Assembly: GCA_963737075.1 (NCBI GenBank)
Contig: CAVTRI010000001.1
Span: 2,418,001-2,482,000 of the forward strand
Origin: CAVTRI01 sp963737075
Lineage (GTDB): Bacteria > Actinomycetota > Acidimicrobiia > Acidimicrobiales > Palsa-688
DNA length: 64,000 bases
Direction: 5' to 3'
The notes under the pieces were generated by a model. The model saw only the letters and a program-made list of their open reading frames with translations, searched no databases and was not told the origin of the DNA. The translations under genes and the position numbers were made by a program. This document shows, piece after piece, positions 21,099 to 30,105 of this stretch. Positions within the stretch are counted from its first letter, which is position 1. Every line of letters begins with the position of its first letter.

Positions 21099-24023
21099 TC
21101 AGATGAGGTGGTGTCGGGTGGCGTAGATCGCCGCTTGGGTCCGGTTGGCTGCGCCGGTCTTCTGCAGGATCGACCGCACGTGATTGGCGGCGGTGTTGGC
21201 GCTGATGACAAGACGGGCCCCGATGTCGGAGTTGCTCAGCCCACCGGCGAGGAGACGCAGCACCTCCACTTCGCGTTCGGTTAGCCCGTCCGGCCCGGCC
21301 GCCTCCGCCCTGCCGGTCAGATCGTTGACCAACGTGAGGATGCGGGTCTGGCCGATCGCCGCCGCCATCGAGTGCGCTTCCACGGCCAGGCTGCGGGCCC
21401 GGCTGCTCTGGCCTCGGGCGGCCAGGAACTGCGCGTGACAGGCGAGGGTCTCGGCGGTGTGGACGGCCGAGCGCATCTGGCGGTCCATGGCCAGCGCGGA
21501 ACTGAAGTGACGCTCGGCGGCGGTATCGTCTCCGCGTAGGGCGGCGATGCGGGCCAGGTAGCGGTCCGCGCTCCCGAACGTCGCGATGAGCGTGCCGGCC
21601 ACCAGGTTGGCGCCCTCGAACTCGACCAGGAACGGGGCCAGCCGCTCGGTAGCGTCGACGTCCGCGAGGGCGAGGGCGGCCTCGGTCATGAACACCAACT
21701 CCATGGGCCAGCGCGACTGGTCGGCATGGCCGGCCAGATCGCGGCCCAGAAGATGATCCAAACAGCGCCGCATCCCGGGCGCGATCCCAAGCTCGCTGTA
21801 GAGGGCGAGCAAGCCAGGCACCCAGCGCCCACCCAGCGCCTCCTGGCCGTCGAAGAGGGGCCGGAACCGTTCCAGCGTTCCCCGTTCCCGGTTGAGCATG
21901 AACATTTGGACGCTGCGCGGCCCCTCGGTGTCGTCGCCGAAGGTGCTGTCTTGGTTGGCGGTTTCGTTGGCCCACCGCTCGGCCTGGTCGAAGTCGCCTC
22001 GCAAGAAGGCGGCGGAATGGGCCAGACAGCAGTAGACGTGGCGGTAATAAGGCTGGCCGGTCATCTGGGCCGAGCGACCGCCAGCGGCGATCGCCTCCTC
22101 CAACTCTCCCGGATAGCCTCGCAGGTAGCTGACCATGGCCCGAAAGTTGGCGGCCGAGCCCAGGGTCTCGAAGTCCCGGCCCTCCTCCGCTACCCGGAAC
22201 ACTTCCCGGCTGCGTTCCAACTGGAGGTCCGCCACCTCCGGGCTGGTGCCATGCCACAGGCTGGTCATCAGCGCATGGGAGATGGCGCCCAACTCGCCGG
22301 ACGCTCGAGCCAGCTCGATGGCGTGCGCCCCGACCCGGCGGGCCTGGGAGGTCTCGCCGGCCAGAGCGAGCGCTCGTCCCAGGCTGCCCAAGGCGCGGGC
22401 ATAGATGTGGTCGTCCGACGGTCGGCACTGCTCCAGCGCTTCGGCGAGCAGGTCCGCGGCGCGCGACCCGGCCACGCCGGGCCTCCAGGTCGCGTCCTCG
22501 TAGCCCATGGCGGCCGCCAATCGCACCGCCGGCTCAGAAGCCGAGCCGAGCGACTCGTAGATCTCGCGGGCGTGGGGGAACTCGCAGGCCCTCACGTAGT
22601 CGAACGCCGCCGCCAGCAGCAGCTCGGCTCGCACCCCCGGATCGCACTCCGGCAGCGACGCGGCCCGCTCCAACCACGCCCCGGCCTCCTCGAACGCCAA
22701 GCTGCGCTCGGCCAGACGTCCAGCCTCGCGGCAGTAGCGAAGAGCCTGGGCGTGAAAGCCGAGGACATGAGCGGCCAGAAAGTGCTGGGCCAGGCGGGGA
22801 ACCGACTGGCCCTGGAGCTGCTGAGCCTCCAGCGCCTGGGCCGCTCGGGCGTGCAGCAAAGTGCGCCGTGACGGCGGCATCCGGTCCAAGACGGCCTGCC
22901 GGGCCAGGGCGTGGACGAAGTAGAAGTCGCGCCCGACCTCCTCGCCGGGCTGGATCAGCCCGACCGCCACCGCAGAGTCGAGAAGAGCAAGCGTGGTGGC
23001 GGGGGCGGTGTCGCTGGCCGCGACCAGGGTGGCCAGGTCAAAAGCGTCGCCGAGCACCGCGGCCAGGTCGATCAGCCGGCGCACCTCCTGGCCCAAGCCC
23101 GCCAGCCGAGCCGCGAGCGTGTCCCCGATCGACCCGGGAACCCGCATGGTGCCACGCAAGGCGGCGACTCCTCCCCGGCGTTCCAAATCGGCCCACAGTT
23201 CCCGCAAGAAGAAAGGGTTCCCTCCAGTGCGGTCACGCAACAACGCTGCCGGGGCCCGAAGCTCAGCCAGGGGCAAACCCGTGCGCAACCGCACGTACTC
23301 GGCCACCGCGTCGGTGTCTAGCCCCCCCAGATCCACCCGGCGCACCCCCTCCAGCCGATGCAGCTCCGCCACCCGGGCGGCCACCTCCTCGGAACGGTCC
23401 GGGACGGTACTGCGGAACGTCGCCAACACCAGCAGACGGGTGTCCGAGCACACCTGCACCACGTGCTGCAAAAGCGCCAACGTCGGCAGCTGAGCCCAGT
23501 GCAAGTCCTCCAAGGCGATCATGAGGGGCCGGTCGGCGGCCAGCACCCGGAAAAAGCGGGCCACCGCGTCGAACAGTTCCCGACGTGCCTCCCCGCCCGA
23601 CAGCCGGGAGTCATCAGGCGCCCCAGCGCCGCTGACCTCGCCCGACAGGCGGCCCAGCTGCGGACCCGCCCTGTCCGCCGCCACCGCCAACGCCCCCGGC
23701 GGGGCCGTCGAAAAGAGATGGTCGAACATCTCGACAAAAGGCTGGTAGGACACCCCGGCATCAGGGCTCGAGCCGCCTACCAGCACCGTCACACCGACCT
23801 CGTAAAGCGCGCCCGCCGCCTCGGCCACCAGCCGGGTCTTGCCCACCCCCGGCTCACCCCCCAGGAACAGGACCTGCCGGCGGGCGCCCTCCACCTCCGC
23901 CCACAACGCCTCCAACACCTCCAGCTCAGCCCGCCGGCCTACCAAGGGCAGCCGGCGGCTGGACTCAAGGCGAGCCGGCAGCGGTGGCGGCCCCCACACC
24001 CCCGAGTCCGACCTGCCCACCAT
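21099..24023 (-). CDS. LuxR-family LAL regulator (AAA ATPase + HTH)
   Basis: 974 residues. N-terminal VGRRAELEVLEALW leads into Walker A GGEPGVGKT at 55-63, with Walker B-like LMIALEDLHWAQ. A long helical middle has TPR-like repeats. The C-terminal LuxR helix-turn-helix reads GLTEREVEVLRLLAGGLSN then SDIGARLVISANTAANHV (last ~65 residues). This is the MalT/LAL layout: an ATP-dependent activator sensing a ligand through the middle region. Intact despite its length, which argues against a uniformly high error rate in the sequence. It sits between the oxidase gene and a DUF4242 gene, all on the minus strand. Confidence 0.93.
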   Translation of the reverse strand: MVGRSDSGVWGPPPLPARLESSRRLPLVGRRAELEVLEALWAEVEGARRQVLFLGGEPGVGKTRLVAEAAGALYEVGVTVLVGGSSPDAGVSYQPFVEMFDHLFSTAPPGALAVAADRAGPQLGRLSGEVSGAGAPDDSRLSGGEARRELFDAVARFFRVLAADRPLMIALEDLHWAQLPTLALLQHVVQVCSDTRLLVLATFRSTVPDRSEEVAARVAELHRLEGVRRVDLGGLDTDAVAEYVRLRTGLPLAELRAPAALLRDRTGGNPFFLRELWADLERRGGVAALRGTMRVPGSIGDTLAARLAGLGQEVRRLIDLAAVLGDAFDLATLVAASDTAPATTLALLDSAVAVGLIQPGEEVGRDFYFVHALARQAVLDRMPPSRRTLLHARAAQALEAQQLQGQSVPRLAQHFLAAHVLGFHAQALRYCREAGRLAERSLAFEEAGAWLERAASLPECDPGVRAELLLAAAFDYVRACEFPHAREIYESLGSASEPAVRLAAAMGYEDATWRPGVAGSRAADLLAEALEQCRPSDDHIYARALGSLGRALALAGETSQARRVGAHAIELARASGELGAISHALMTSLWHGTSPEVADLQLERSREVFRVAEEGRDFETLGSAANFRAMVSYLRGYPGELEEAIAAGGRSAQMTGQPYYRHVYCCLAHSAAFLRGDFDQAERWANETANQDSTFGDDTEGPRSVQMFMLNRERGTLERFRPLFDGQEALGGRWVPGLLALYSELGIAPGMRRCLDHLLGRDLAGHADQSRWPMELVFMTEAALALADVDATERLAPFLVEFEGANLVAGTLIATFGSADRYLARIAALRGDDTAAERHFSSALAMDRQMRSAVHTAETLACHAQFLAARGQSSRARSLAVEAHSMAAAIGQTRILTLVNDLTGRAEAAGPDGLTEREVEVLRLLAGGLSNSDIGARLVISANTAANHVRSILQKTGAANRTQAAIYATRHHLI

Positions 24024-24037
24024 CCCTCACACGAGCA

Positions 24038-24307
24038 TCAAATCGGCGCCGAAGCCCCATCGGGCAACACCCGGTTCGTCACCTCGACGATTACATCCGC
24101 AGGAAGCCCAGCCCGGCCCGCCGCCCGCCTGATCGCGTCCGGAGAGTCCGCCTCATACAAACAGTACGTCTTGCGCTTATCGGCAGACAGAAACGAGTAC
24201 AGCCAGCGGACACCCTCATCGTCGTTGATGCGGTTGATCCCCTCCAGAACCTCGCCCGAGGCTTCGAGCTCCTCGGCGAAGCGTCGCTCCACCATAAACA
24301 CCGGCAT
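24038..24307 (-). CDS. DUF4242 small protein (SCO4226 nickel-binding type)
   Basis: 89 residues starting MPVFMVERRFAEELEASGEVLEGINRINDDEGVRWLYSFLSADKRKTYCLYEADSPDAIRRAAGRAGLPAD. This is the ferredoxin-like alpha/beta small-protein family DUF4242; a Streptomyces member binds nickel. The function is otherwise unknown. ATG 24307 with AGGG about 7 nt upstream is preferred over an upstream in-frame start at 24349. It lies 14 nt upstream of the LAL gene start, so the two are probably co-transcribed. Confidence 0.75.
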   Translation of the reverse strand: MPVFMVERRFAEELEASGEVLEGINRINDDEGVRWLYSFLSADKRKTYCLYEADSPDAIRRAAGRAGLPADVIVEVTNRVLPDGASAPI

Positions 24308-24678
24308 GACCCTGCCCTCCCGATCGGACCAACTGTACCCCCGCGACAATCCCGCCGGCCGGAGTTATCGGATCGGGTTCGCAGGCCAGCGGTGTTCGCA
24401 CCCAGCCGAGCCGGGCGCGACATCTCGATCCAGGCCAAGCGTCGACGCCATGCAAGGGGCTCCTCGTGCTCAGAACTCGTGCCCGGCGCCCCAAAGATCG
24501 TCAGCCAACATTCGTGAGAACCCGAGGCCGTAATGCCCGTAACCGCCTCCCCTGAAGGAGGCAGTTGTCCGGCGCCTGCAACTGCTTCTGGGAGGTTGGC
24601 GCCCGCACCCGGTTGACGGCCGCCGTTCAGCTGGGGTCCTCGCCGCCCGTCGTTGAGGGAATATCTGCTGTGGTCGGC
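24308..24678. other. Gene-free interval
   Basis: No convincing gene. A minus-strand frame ends GGYGHYGLGFSRMLADDLWG near 24472, which reads like the tail of an enzyme, but no domain or start can be found and it may be a chance frame or a remnant. A CCTCCCCTGAAGGAGG inverted repeat is present near 24546. Confidence 0.4.
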
Positions 24679-25284
24679 TCAGGTTCTGCTCCTGGGAGTC
24701 GTGATCTCGGCGAGTAATCGCTCGGCAGAGGTGGCGAAACGCGTTGTGTCGCGGTAGGTGCGGGCGACGAGCATTGCTCCTTCGAGGGCGTCGATGATCA
24801 TGCGAGCGACATCTCGGCTGGAGCCCTCGCCTTCCAAGGTTTGGTCTTTTCGGCCCTGGTCGATGACGCCGGCCAGCCAGGTTTCGTTGCGGTCGAAGAA
24901 GCCGATAACGGCCTGGCGCATCGGCTCCGGCAAGGTGTGGTAGTCGGCCGCCAGCATCCCGCACAGACACATCCGGTCCCGGTCCAGCACCTGGGCGTAC
25001 AGGTCGGCGTAGGCGCTCAGCTTGTGCGCCGCGTCCTCACCCCCGACATCGATAGTCTCGAGCGCCTGGCCGAACCGGGCCGTGTAGCGGGCCAGGAGCG
25101 CTTCGCCCAGCTCAGCCTTGCCGGCGAAGTGGTAGTGCAACGCCGGCTTGGAGATAGCCAGCTCGGCGGCCACATCGGCGTAGGAGAAGGCGTTGAACCC
25201 CCGGGTCTGAACCAGCCGCTCGGCCACGTCGAGGATGCCCGAAGCCGTACCCCTGTCACCCCTCCTGCGGACCGCCACCATCAC
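24679..25284 (-). CDS. TetR/AcrR family regulator
   Basis: 201 residues. The N-terminal HTH is GILDVAERLVQTRGFNAFSYADVAAELAISKPALHYHFAGKAEL, and the C-terminal ligand region contains DRMCLCGMLAADYHTLPEPMRQAV, a pattern found in the TetR_C_6/YxaF-like group. Divergent from the cupin-NTF2 gene at 25381 with a palindromic operator in the 96-nt gap, so it most likely represses that operon and itself. Ligand unknown. Confidence 0.92.
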   Translation of the reverse strand: MMVAVRRRGDRGTASGILDVAERLVQTRGFNAFSYADVAAELAISKPALHYHFAGKAELGEALLARYTARFGQALETIDVGGEDAAHKLSAYADLYAQVLDRDRMCLCGMLAADYHTLPEPMRQAVIGFFDRNETWLAGVIDQGRKDQTLEGEGSSRDVARMIIDALEGAMLVARTYRDTTRFATSAERLLAEITTPRSRT

Positions 25285-25313
25285 CTCCTCCTCGCCTTGT
25301 AGCCGCTTGACAT

Positions 25314-25333
25314 CTGACCTACCAGTAAGTCAG
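25314..25333. promoter_or_regulatory. TetR operator, 20-bp imperfect palindrome
   Basis: CTGACCTACCAGTAAGTCAG: the CTGAC/GTCAG ends are exact complements and the TAC...GTA core partly matches. This is the common TetR pattern TGACyTAC-GTArGTCA, and it is centred between two divergent genes. Confidence 0.65.
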
Positions 25334-25380
25334 AATACTGGCGGGCGGCCCTTTGGGGCAAGTCATCATCGGAGGAGGGC

Positions 25381-26091
25381 ATGAGAATGCAGCAGACCGA
25401 GCATCGCGGCTTCGACAAGTCCGACGAGGTGAGGGAGTTCCCCAACGGACGGGCCGAGATCCTGCGGGTCGGCGGCTCGGAGATCGGCCGGCGGGTGTTC
25501 GAGCCGGGGTGGCGATGGTCCAACCATGTGAAACCGATCGCCGGGACCGACAGCTGCACCGCCCCCCACTTCCAGTACCACGTGGCCGGCCGGCTGGCGA
25601 TCCGGATGGACGACGGAACCGAGTTCATCGCCGAGCCCGGCGATGTCACCTCGCTGCCCAGCGGTCACGACGCCTGGGTTCTCGGCGACGAGCCGGTGGT
25701 CGTGGTGGACTGGTTCGGGGCCAGCAACTACGCCAAACAGGACCAGGCCGCTATGGAGCCGCTCAAGGTCGTGGAGGCGTTCGGGGCGGCGTGGGCCGAC
25801 CACGACCTCGACGTCGCGCTGGCGCTGATCACTGACGACTGCGTCTTTGACGCCACCGGCCCCCCGCCCGACGGCACCCGCTGCGTCGGCGTCGATGCCA
25901 TCCGGGCGGTCTGGTCCCCGATATTCGAGGACCTGAGCTCTCGATTCGAGGAGGAGGAGACCTTCGAAGCCGGCGATCGGGTGGTGCAACGGTGGCGCTA
26001 CAGCTTCGCCGACGGGCACGTACGCGGCGTGGACCTCTTCCGGGTCCGGGACGGCAAGGTCGCCGAGAAGCTCTCCTATGTCAAAGGATGA
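25381..26091 (+). CDS. Cupin-NTF2-like fusion protein
   Basis: 236 residues with two domains. Residues ~1-115 form a cupin barrel (FEPGWRWSNHVKPIAGTDSCTAPHFQYHVAGRLAIRMDDGTEF, then EPGDVTSLPSGHDAWV), with His residues that could hold a metal. Residues ~125-236 form an NTF2/SnoaL-like cone (VEAFGAAWADHDLDVALALITDDCVFDATGPPPDG and GDRVVQRWRYSFADGHVRGVDLFRVRDGK). The function is unknown; both domains occur in small-molecule enzymes. It is controlled by the divergent TetR and is followed at once by another NTF2-like gene. Confidence 0.8.
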   Translation: MRMQQTEHRGFDKSDEVREFPNGRAEILRVGGSEIGRRVFEPGWRWSNHVKPIAGTDSCTAPHFQYHVAGRLAIRMDDGTEFIAEPGDVTSLPSGHDAWVLGDEPVVVVDWFGASNYAKQDQAAMEPLKVVEAFGAAWADHDLDVALALITDDCVFDATGPPPDGTRCVGVDAIRAVWSPIFEDLSSRFEEEETFEAGDRVVQRWRYSFADGHVRGVDLFRVRDGKVAEKLSYVKG

Positions 26092-26101
26092 GGAGGAACT
26101 G

Positions 26102-26485
26102 ATGGACACGATCGACGCCCTGCTCGCTGGAATCGAGGCCGGGGCCATCCCCATGGGAGTGTTCAGCGACGACGCCGTCCTGGACGCCACCGTGCCTAAC
26201 TGGCGGTACACCACCCGGCGCGGCCCCGCCGTACGAGCCGAGCTCTCCCGCTGGTACGCGGATCCGGGCGCCTTCGAGGATCTCCGTCGCACACCCATCA
26301 CCGAAGGGGAGTTGGTCGAGTTCACCCTCACCTGGCAAGAGAACGGCGTCGCCCACAAGTGCCACCAGGCTCACATCCTTCGCGTCCGTGACGGGCTGGT
26401 CGCCTCCGACACGGCCTTCTGCGGGGGACGCTGGCCGGCGCCCCTCATCGCCGACATGGCCGCGGCCTCGCAGGCGGCCGGTTGA
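26102..26485 (+). CDS. NTF2/SnoaL-like protein
   Basis: 127 residues: MDTIDALLAGIEAGAIPMGVFSDDAVLDATVPNWRYTTRRGPAVRAELSRW, then LTWQENGVAHKCHQAHILRVRDGLVASDTAFCGGRW. Fold-level assignment only. ATG 26102 is chosen because AGGAGGA lies six nt upstream; a second in-frame ATG at 26078 would overlap the cupin gene. Second gene of the TetR-controlled operon. Confidence 0.75.
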   Translation: MDTIDALLAGIEAGAIPMGVFSDDAVLDATVPNWRYTTRRGPAVRAELSRWYADPGAFEDLRRTPITEGELVEFTLTWQENGVAHKCHQAHILRVRDGLVASDTAFCGGRWPAPLIADMAAASQAAG

Positions 26486-26566
26486 CCAGTAGCTGAACCG
26501 AACCGGACTATCCTTTCGCTCAGTCTCGTTCGGCCCCACCGTGCTCAAACAGGCGCGTCCTGACAG

Positions 26567-26749
26567 CTATCCCCCCCGCCGGGCAAGAACCATCCCGATA
26601 GCCCACCCAGAAACAGCCCCAAACATGTACGCCGGAGTGACCCGGAAGGCCGGCAGCGAGGCACCCGCGGCGGCCGTTGTGTCGCGGAGGACGCTGCCTG
26701 TATCGACGACAGGCCGGCGTGTCGATCGTTGCTCGTCGCTCTGGGTCAC
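26567..26749 (-). CDS. Small putative membrane protein coupled to SDR
   Basis: 60 residues from GTG 26749, which overlaps the SDR stop in the string GTGTGA (4-nt coupling). The C-terminal ~25 residues, AYMFGAVSGWAIGMVLARRGG, contain a hydrophobic helix ending in Arg-Arg, consistent with one membrane span. No homologue recognised. The overlap and hydrophobic end support a real gene; short length keeps confidence moderate. Confidence 0.45.
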   Translation of the reverse strand: MTQSDEQRSTRRPVVDTGSVLRDTTAAAGASLPAFRVTPAYMFGAVSGWAIGMVLARRGG

Positions 26750-27541
26750 ACAGCGGTCCAGCCGCCGTCGATGACCAGGACCTGTCCGGTCATATAGCTG
26801 GAGGCCGCGGTGGCAAGGAAGAGTAGTGGGCCGTCGATCTCTTCCAGCGTGGGGGCGCGTGCGAGCAGCGTGTGCTCGCAGATCGAGCGTTCCGACGCGG
26901 GATCGGCAAGGAACCCGGTCATCTCCGTGGGGAAGTAGCGGGGTGCCAGCGCGTTGACGCGCACTCCTCGTTTGCCCCATTGGGCTGCCAGCTGTCGGGT
27001 GAGATTGATCAAGGCGCCTTTGGTGGTGTTGTAGGCGGCCATCGGGCCGCGGGAGGCGACGATGCCGTAGATGGAGGCGACGTTGATCACGCTGGCGGCG
27101 GGCGTGGCCAGCAGCAAGGGGGCTGCGAGTCGGCACATGTCCAAGACGGTGATCAGGTTCACGTCGATGACCCGGAGTAGGTCATCAAGTGACTGCTCGA
27201 TCGGCCCGTCGTCGCATATCCCGGCGTTGTTGACCAGCACGTCGAGCCTGCCAGACGGTTGGAGCCGCTCGATGAGAGCGTGTCGGTGGCGAGCGTCGGT
27301 GATGTCGCCGACAATCGTCTCAATCCGCTCACCACAGTCGCTCGCCAGCTGGTCGAGGCGGTCACCGCGCCGTGGGGTCGCTAGCACCTGACGCGCCCGC
27401 TCCGTGCAAGACACGGGCGAACCGAGCGCCGAGGCCCGCTGAAGCACCGGTCACGAGGGCGACTCGGCCGTCCAGGCGCCACGGGTCATTGGGTTCGGGG
27501 ATGGTTCCTTGACCAATCGTGACGACCTTGTCATCAGGCAT
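26746..27541 (-). pseudogene. Short-chain dehydrogenase/reductase with one frameshift
   Basis: From ATG 27541: DDKVVTIGQGTIPEPNDPWRLDGRVALVTGASAGLGARFARVLHGAGA, the Rossmann TGxxxGxG. After an extra base at about 27391 the frame continues QVLATPRRGDRLDQLA, the NNAG motif as LVNNAGICDDG, the catalytic YNTTK as AAYNTTKGAL, and ends in MTGQVLVIDGGWTA. All SDR elements are there except Tyr-x-x-x-Lys reads Y-N-T-T-K as normal, so only the single inserted base breaks it. About 264 residues if repaired. NAD(P)-dependent alcohol/ketone oxidoreductase. Confidence 0.85.
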
Positions 27542-27764
27542 CGTCGAATACTGCCTCATGGGCCGACGAGTTCGCCCAACCTCAATCAGACGGATGGGGC
27601 GTCGGAGCCCGCGCTGGGCGATAGCACAGAGGGCGACGCCCATAACGCTCGGCCGAGCAGGCCCCTAACCGCGACGTTCAGGGCGCCCTGAACGCCGGCC
27701 GGGGGTCGCGTATCAGGATTCCTTCTGGCTGGGACTTGGTCCCGGTGACTCCGAGACACGACGA

Positions 27765-28304
27765 TCAGGATGGTGTCAGCACTGCAACTCGTGCACCGGA
27801 GGCCCATGCGAGGTGGAGGTCCTCGGACACGGGATCACCGTTCTGATCGAGCCTGATTCTGTTGAACTTGGCAAATTGGTGATTGTCTCTGGCCATGATC
27901 GCCAAATGTTCTACGACGTCCGCCTGCTCCGTGAAAACCCGCACCTGTGCTGGCCGTCGTTTGCCGGTGAGGCGGATGTCGACGCTTTCGCCGGTGCGGA
28001 GGTTGCGGACCCAAGGGAACTGCGAGCCCACGAGCAAGCTGCCGTCGAGCTGTGTGTAGGCCACCGGGACGACATAGCGCCGACCCGACTTATGGCCCAG
28101 GATGTAGAGGGTGACTAGTCGTTTGCCCACAATGCGGCTGAGAAGTGGAGCGCGCAGCAGTCCGCGGATCATCCTGTTCACGGCCCCTTGGAGGGGCAAG
28201 GTCTGTGCCCTCACCTCCGGTTTGGTGGCAAACGGTGCAGCCGATGGTGCGGTGGGGTTGGTCATGGCGCTCGTCTCCACGGGCTCCTTGTCGGCGGAAG
28301 TCAT
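27765..28304 (-). CDS. DUF385 deazaflavin (F420)-dependent reductase, Ddn-like
   Basis: 179 residues. The central block RLVTLYILGHKSGRRYVVPVAYTQLDGSLLVGSQFPWVRNLRTGESVDIRLTGK is the split beta-barrel of the Ddn/DUF385 family, which uses reduced F420 to reduce quinones or nitro compounds. The first ~35 residues are Ala/Pro-rich and unlike the family, so a downstream start (for example ATG at the 14th codon) is possible. The stop of the 5' neighbour, the CMD gene, lies only 7 nt away, so they form one operon. Confidence 0.82.
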   Translation of the reverse strand: MTSADKEPVETSAMTNPTAPSAAPFATKPEVRAQTLPLQGAVNRMIRGLLRAPLLSRIVGKRLVTLYILGHKSGRRYVVPVAYTQLDGSLLVGSQFPWVRNLRTGESVDIRLTGKRRPAQVRVFTEQADVVEHLAIMARDNHQFAKFNRIRLDQNGDPVSEDLHLAWASGARVAVLTPS

Positions 28305-28311
28305 GTCCGGC

Positions 28312-28809
28312 TCAGGTGGGCCGGCCCACCGGCTCGGGGTGGGCGATGTATTGGCGGACCCATTCTCCGGTGATCTGCCGGGTGGTGGCGTTGAGGCGGT
28401 TGAAAGCGTTGATGGCGGCGATGGCCACGATTAGACCGGCGAGCTGCGACTCGTCGTAGTGGCGGGACGCCTCCTCCCACACCTCGTCGGGGACGGGGTC
28501 CGAGCGGTCAGCGAGCCGGGTGGCGGCCTCGGTCAACGCCAGAGCGGCACGCTCGGCGTCGCTGAAGTACGGGGCTTCGCGCCAGGCGCTCACCATGAAG
28601 ACGCGCTCGTCTGGTTCGCCTGCCGCTTTGAGCTCACGCGAGTGCATGTCCAGGCAAACACTGCACCCGTTTATCTGGCTGGCGCGCGCCTCGACCAGGT
28701 ACAGCGTCGTCTCCGGCACCCCGCAGCCGCGAGCGGCGGTTCCGAGGTTCTGTAGCGATTCCAGGGCTCCTGGAACGATCAGGGCCGGGTTCTTCATCCG
28801 TGGATGCAT
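28312..28809 (-). CDS. Carboxymuconolactone decarboxylase family protein (AhpD-like)
   Basis: 165 residues: MHPRMKNPALIVPGALESLQNLG, then the redox-type motif INGCSVCLDMHSRELKAAGE, where CxxC-x3-H is the peroxidase-like active site of AhpD/CMD proteins. ATG 28809 is preceded by TGGAGGA six nt upstream. Divergent from an ECF sigma gene that looks like the ECF41 group; genes of the CMD/oxidoreductase/epimerase type are the known companions of ECF41, so it is the probable target. Confidence 0.88.
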   Translation of the reverse strand: MHPRMKNPALIVPGALESLQNLGTAARGCGVPETTLYLVEARASQINGCSVCLDMHSRELKAAGEPDERVFMVSAWREAPYFSDAERAALALTEAATRLADRSDPVPDEVWEEASRHYDESQLAGLIVAIAAINAFNRLNATTRQITGEWVRQYIAHPEPVGRPT

Positions 28810-28850
28810 AGTGTCCTCCAGTCTTGCGTGCCAGCGCCGGTCACACACCC

Positions 28851-28878
28851 AGCGTCTGGGGGGTCTATGGATATGACA
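28851..28878 (-). promoter_or_regulatory. Possible ECF41-type promoter for the CMD gene
   Basis: On the minus strand TGTCATA (28872-28878) is followed after roughly 14-17 nt by AGACGCT (28851-28857). The ECF41 consensus is TGTCACA at -35 and CGTC at -10. The -35 match is good, the -10 match weak. A second TGTCACA-like string overlaps the sigma start codon. Confidence 0.35.
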
Positions 28879-28900
28879 CCTCACGAGGAAGGGATGTGAC

Positions 28901-29778
28901 ATGGCCGAGCAGCAATGGCTGGCTGACCGCTTCGAGGAGCACCGGCCCCGGCTGCGTGCGGTGGCCTACCGGATGCTGGGATCGTTGGCCGAGGCCGACG
29001 ACGCCGTCCAGGACGCCTGGATGCGGGTGAGCCTGGCCGACACGAGTGAGGTCGAGAACCTGGGAGGCTGGCTGACCACGATCGTCGCCCGGGTGGCGCT
29101 CAACATGCTGCGCTCGCGCAGGAGGCGCCGCCAACAGCCACTCGACACCCGTCTCCCCGACCCGGTCGTCGACGCTCCCGATGGCGGCGACCCTGAGCAC
29201 CAGACGTTGTTGGCTGACTCGGTCGGCCTGGCCATGCTGGTGGTGTTAGAGGCGCTGAGTCCCGCCGAGCGGCTGGCCTTCGTGCTACATGACATGTTCG
29301 CCGTGTCCTTCGATGAGATCTCTGCCATCGTTGGGCGCTCTCCGGAGGCGACCCGCCAGCTGGCCAGCCGCGCCCGGCGCCGGGTGCAAGGTACGGTGGT
29401 GGTTCCCGACACGACCCCGAGACGCAGTGGAGAGTCGTCGATGCCTTCACGGCGGCAGCCCGAGACGGCGATTTCGAGGCCCTCGTCGCCGTCCTCGATC
29501 CCGATGTTGTGCTTCGGGCCGACGGCGGCCTGACCGGCCTCTCGCACCACGCCCGAGGGGCAGCCGCGGTCGCCACCCAGGCGACCATGTGGGCGCAGGC
29601 GGGCCTCAGCCTGCGCCGGGCGTTGGTCAACGGCGCCGCCGGGATGATCGCCGAGCGCAACGGCAAGCCGTTCTCAGTCGGGGCCTTCACGATCAGCAAC
29701 GGAAGGATCGTCGAGCTCGACATCTTGGTCGACCCCGATCGCATCGCTCGACTCGCTCTTCAAGTGCACCAGGAGTGA
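28901..29778 (+). pseudogene. ECF sigma factor, ECF41/SigJ-like, split before its SnoaL-like domain
   Basis: Sigma-2 is RAVAYRMLGSLAEADDAVQDAWMRV and sigma-4 is LSPAERLAFVLHDMFAVSFDEISAIVGRSPEATRQLASRARRRV (to about residue 165). A base is missing near 29419 (CCGGAG read as CCGAG). In the restored frame WRVVDAFTAAARDGDFEALVAVLDPDVVLRADGG follows, then a SnoaL-like C-terminal domain ending in DPDRIARLALQ. As written, translation stops at 29533 with ~45 unrelated residues, leaving an intact sigma core without its regulatory extension. The C-terminal SnoaL-like domain modulates activity in ECF41. Confidence 0.85.
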
Positions 29779-30105
29779 TCGAAGAAGGGCCTTTAGCTTG
29801 AGAACTGCCAACCAGCTGACACCCGATCGCTCGCCCATATCCCCGGGCTGTGGTGCCCCCGAATTCCCTCGGCTGTATGCCCCGGTACGCCGGGACCGAG
29901 ACATATTCTTCGCTCCGAAGCGGAGACCGGTAGGCGCTGGCCGAGCCAGCCGAACGACTTTGCACTTCTCTGCCAAGCGGGTGTTGTCGTCATTATGCCC
30001 CGCTGGACCAGGCTCGCCCCTGGCGCGACGATGGGCCCGGCCAAGGAGGAAGAGTGTGACGCACGGCAGGTTCAACGCACCGGACCCGACGCCGGCTGGC
30101 TTACG
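29779..30105. other. Intergenic region with leader ORF
   Basis: 327 nt with no full gene. A strong AAGGAGGAA at 30043-30051 precedes a 17-codon GTG frame at 30056-30109, described separately. Remaining sequence shows no recognisable feature. Confidence 0.5.

Noticed and set aside
24216..24494. Minus-strand frame upstream of the DUF4242 gene
   Set aside because: It overlaps the DUF4242 coding region in another frame and has no recognisable motif.
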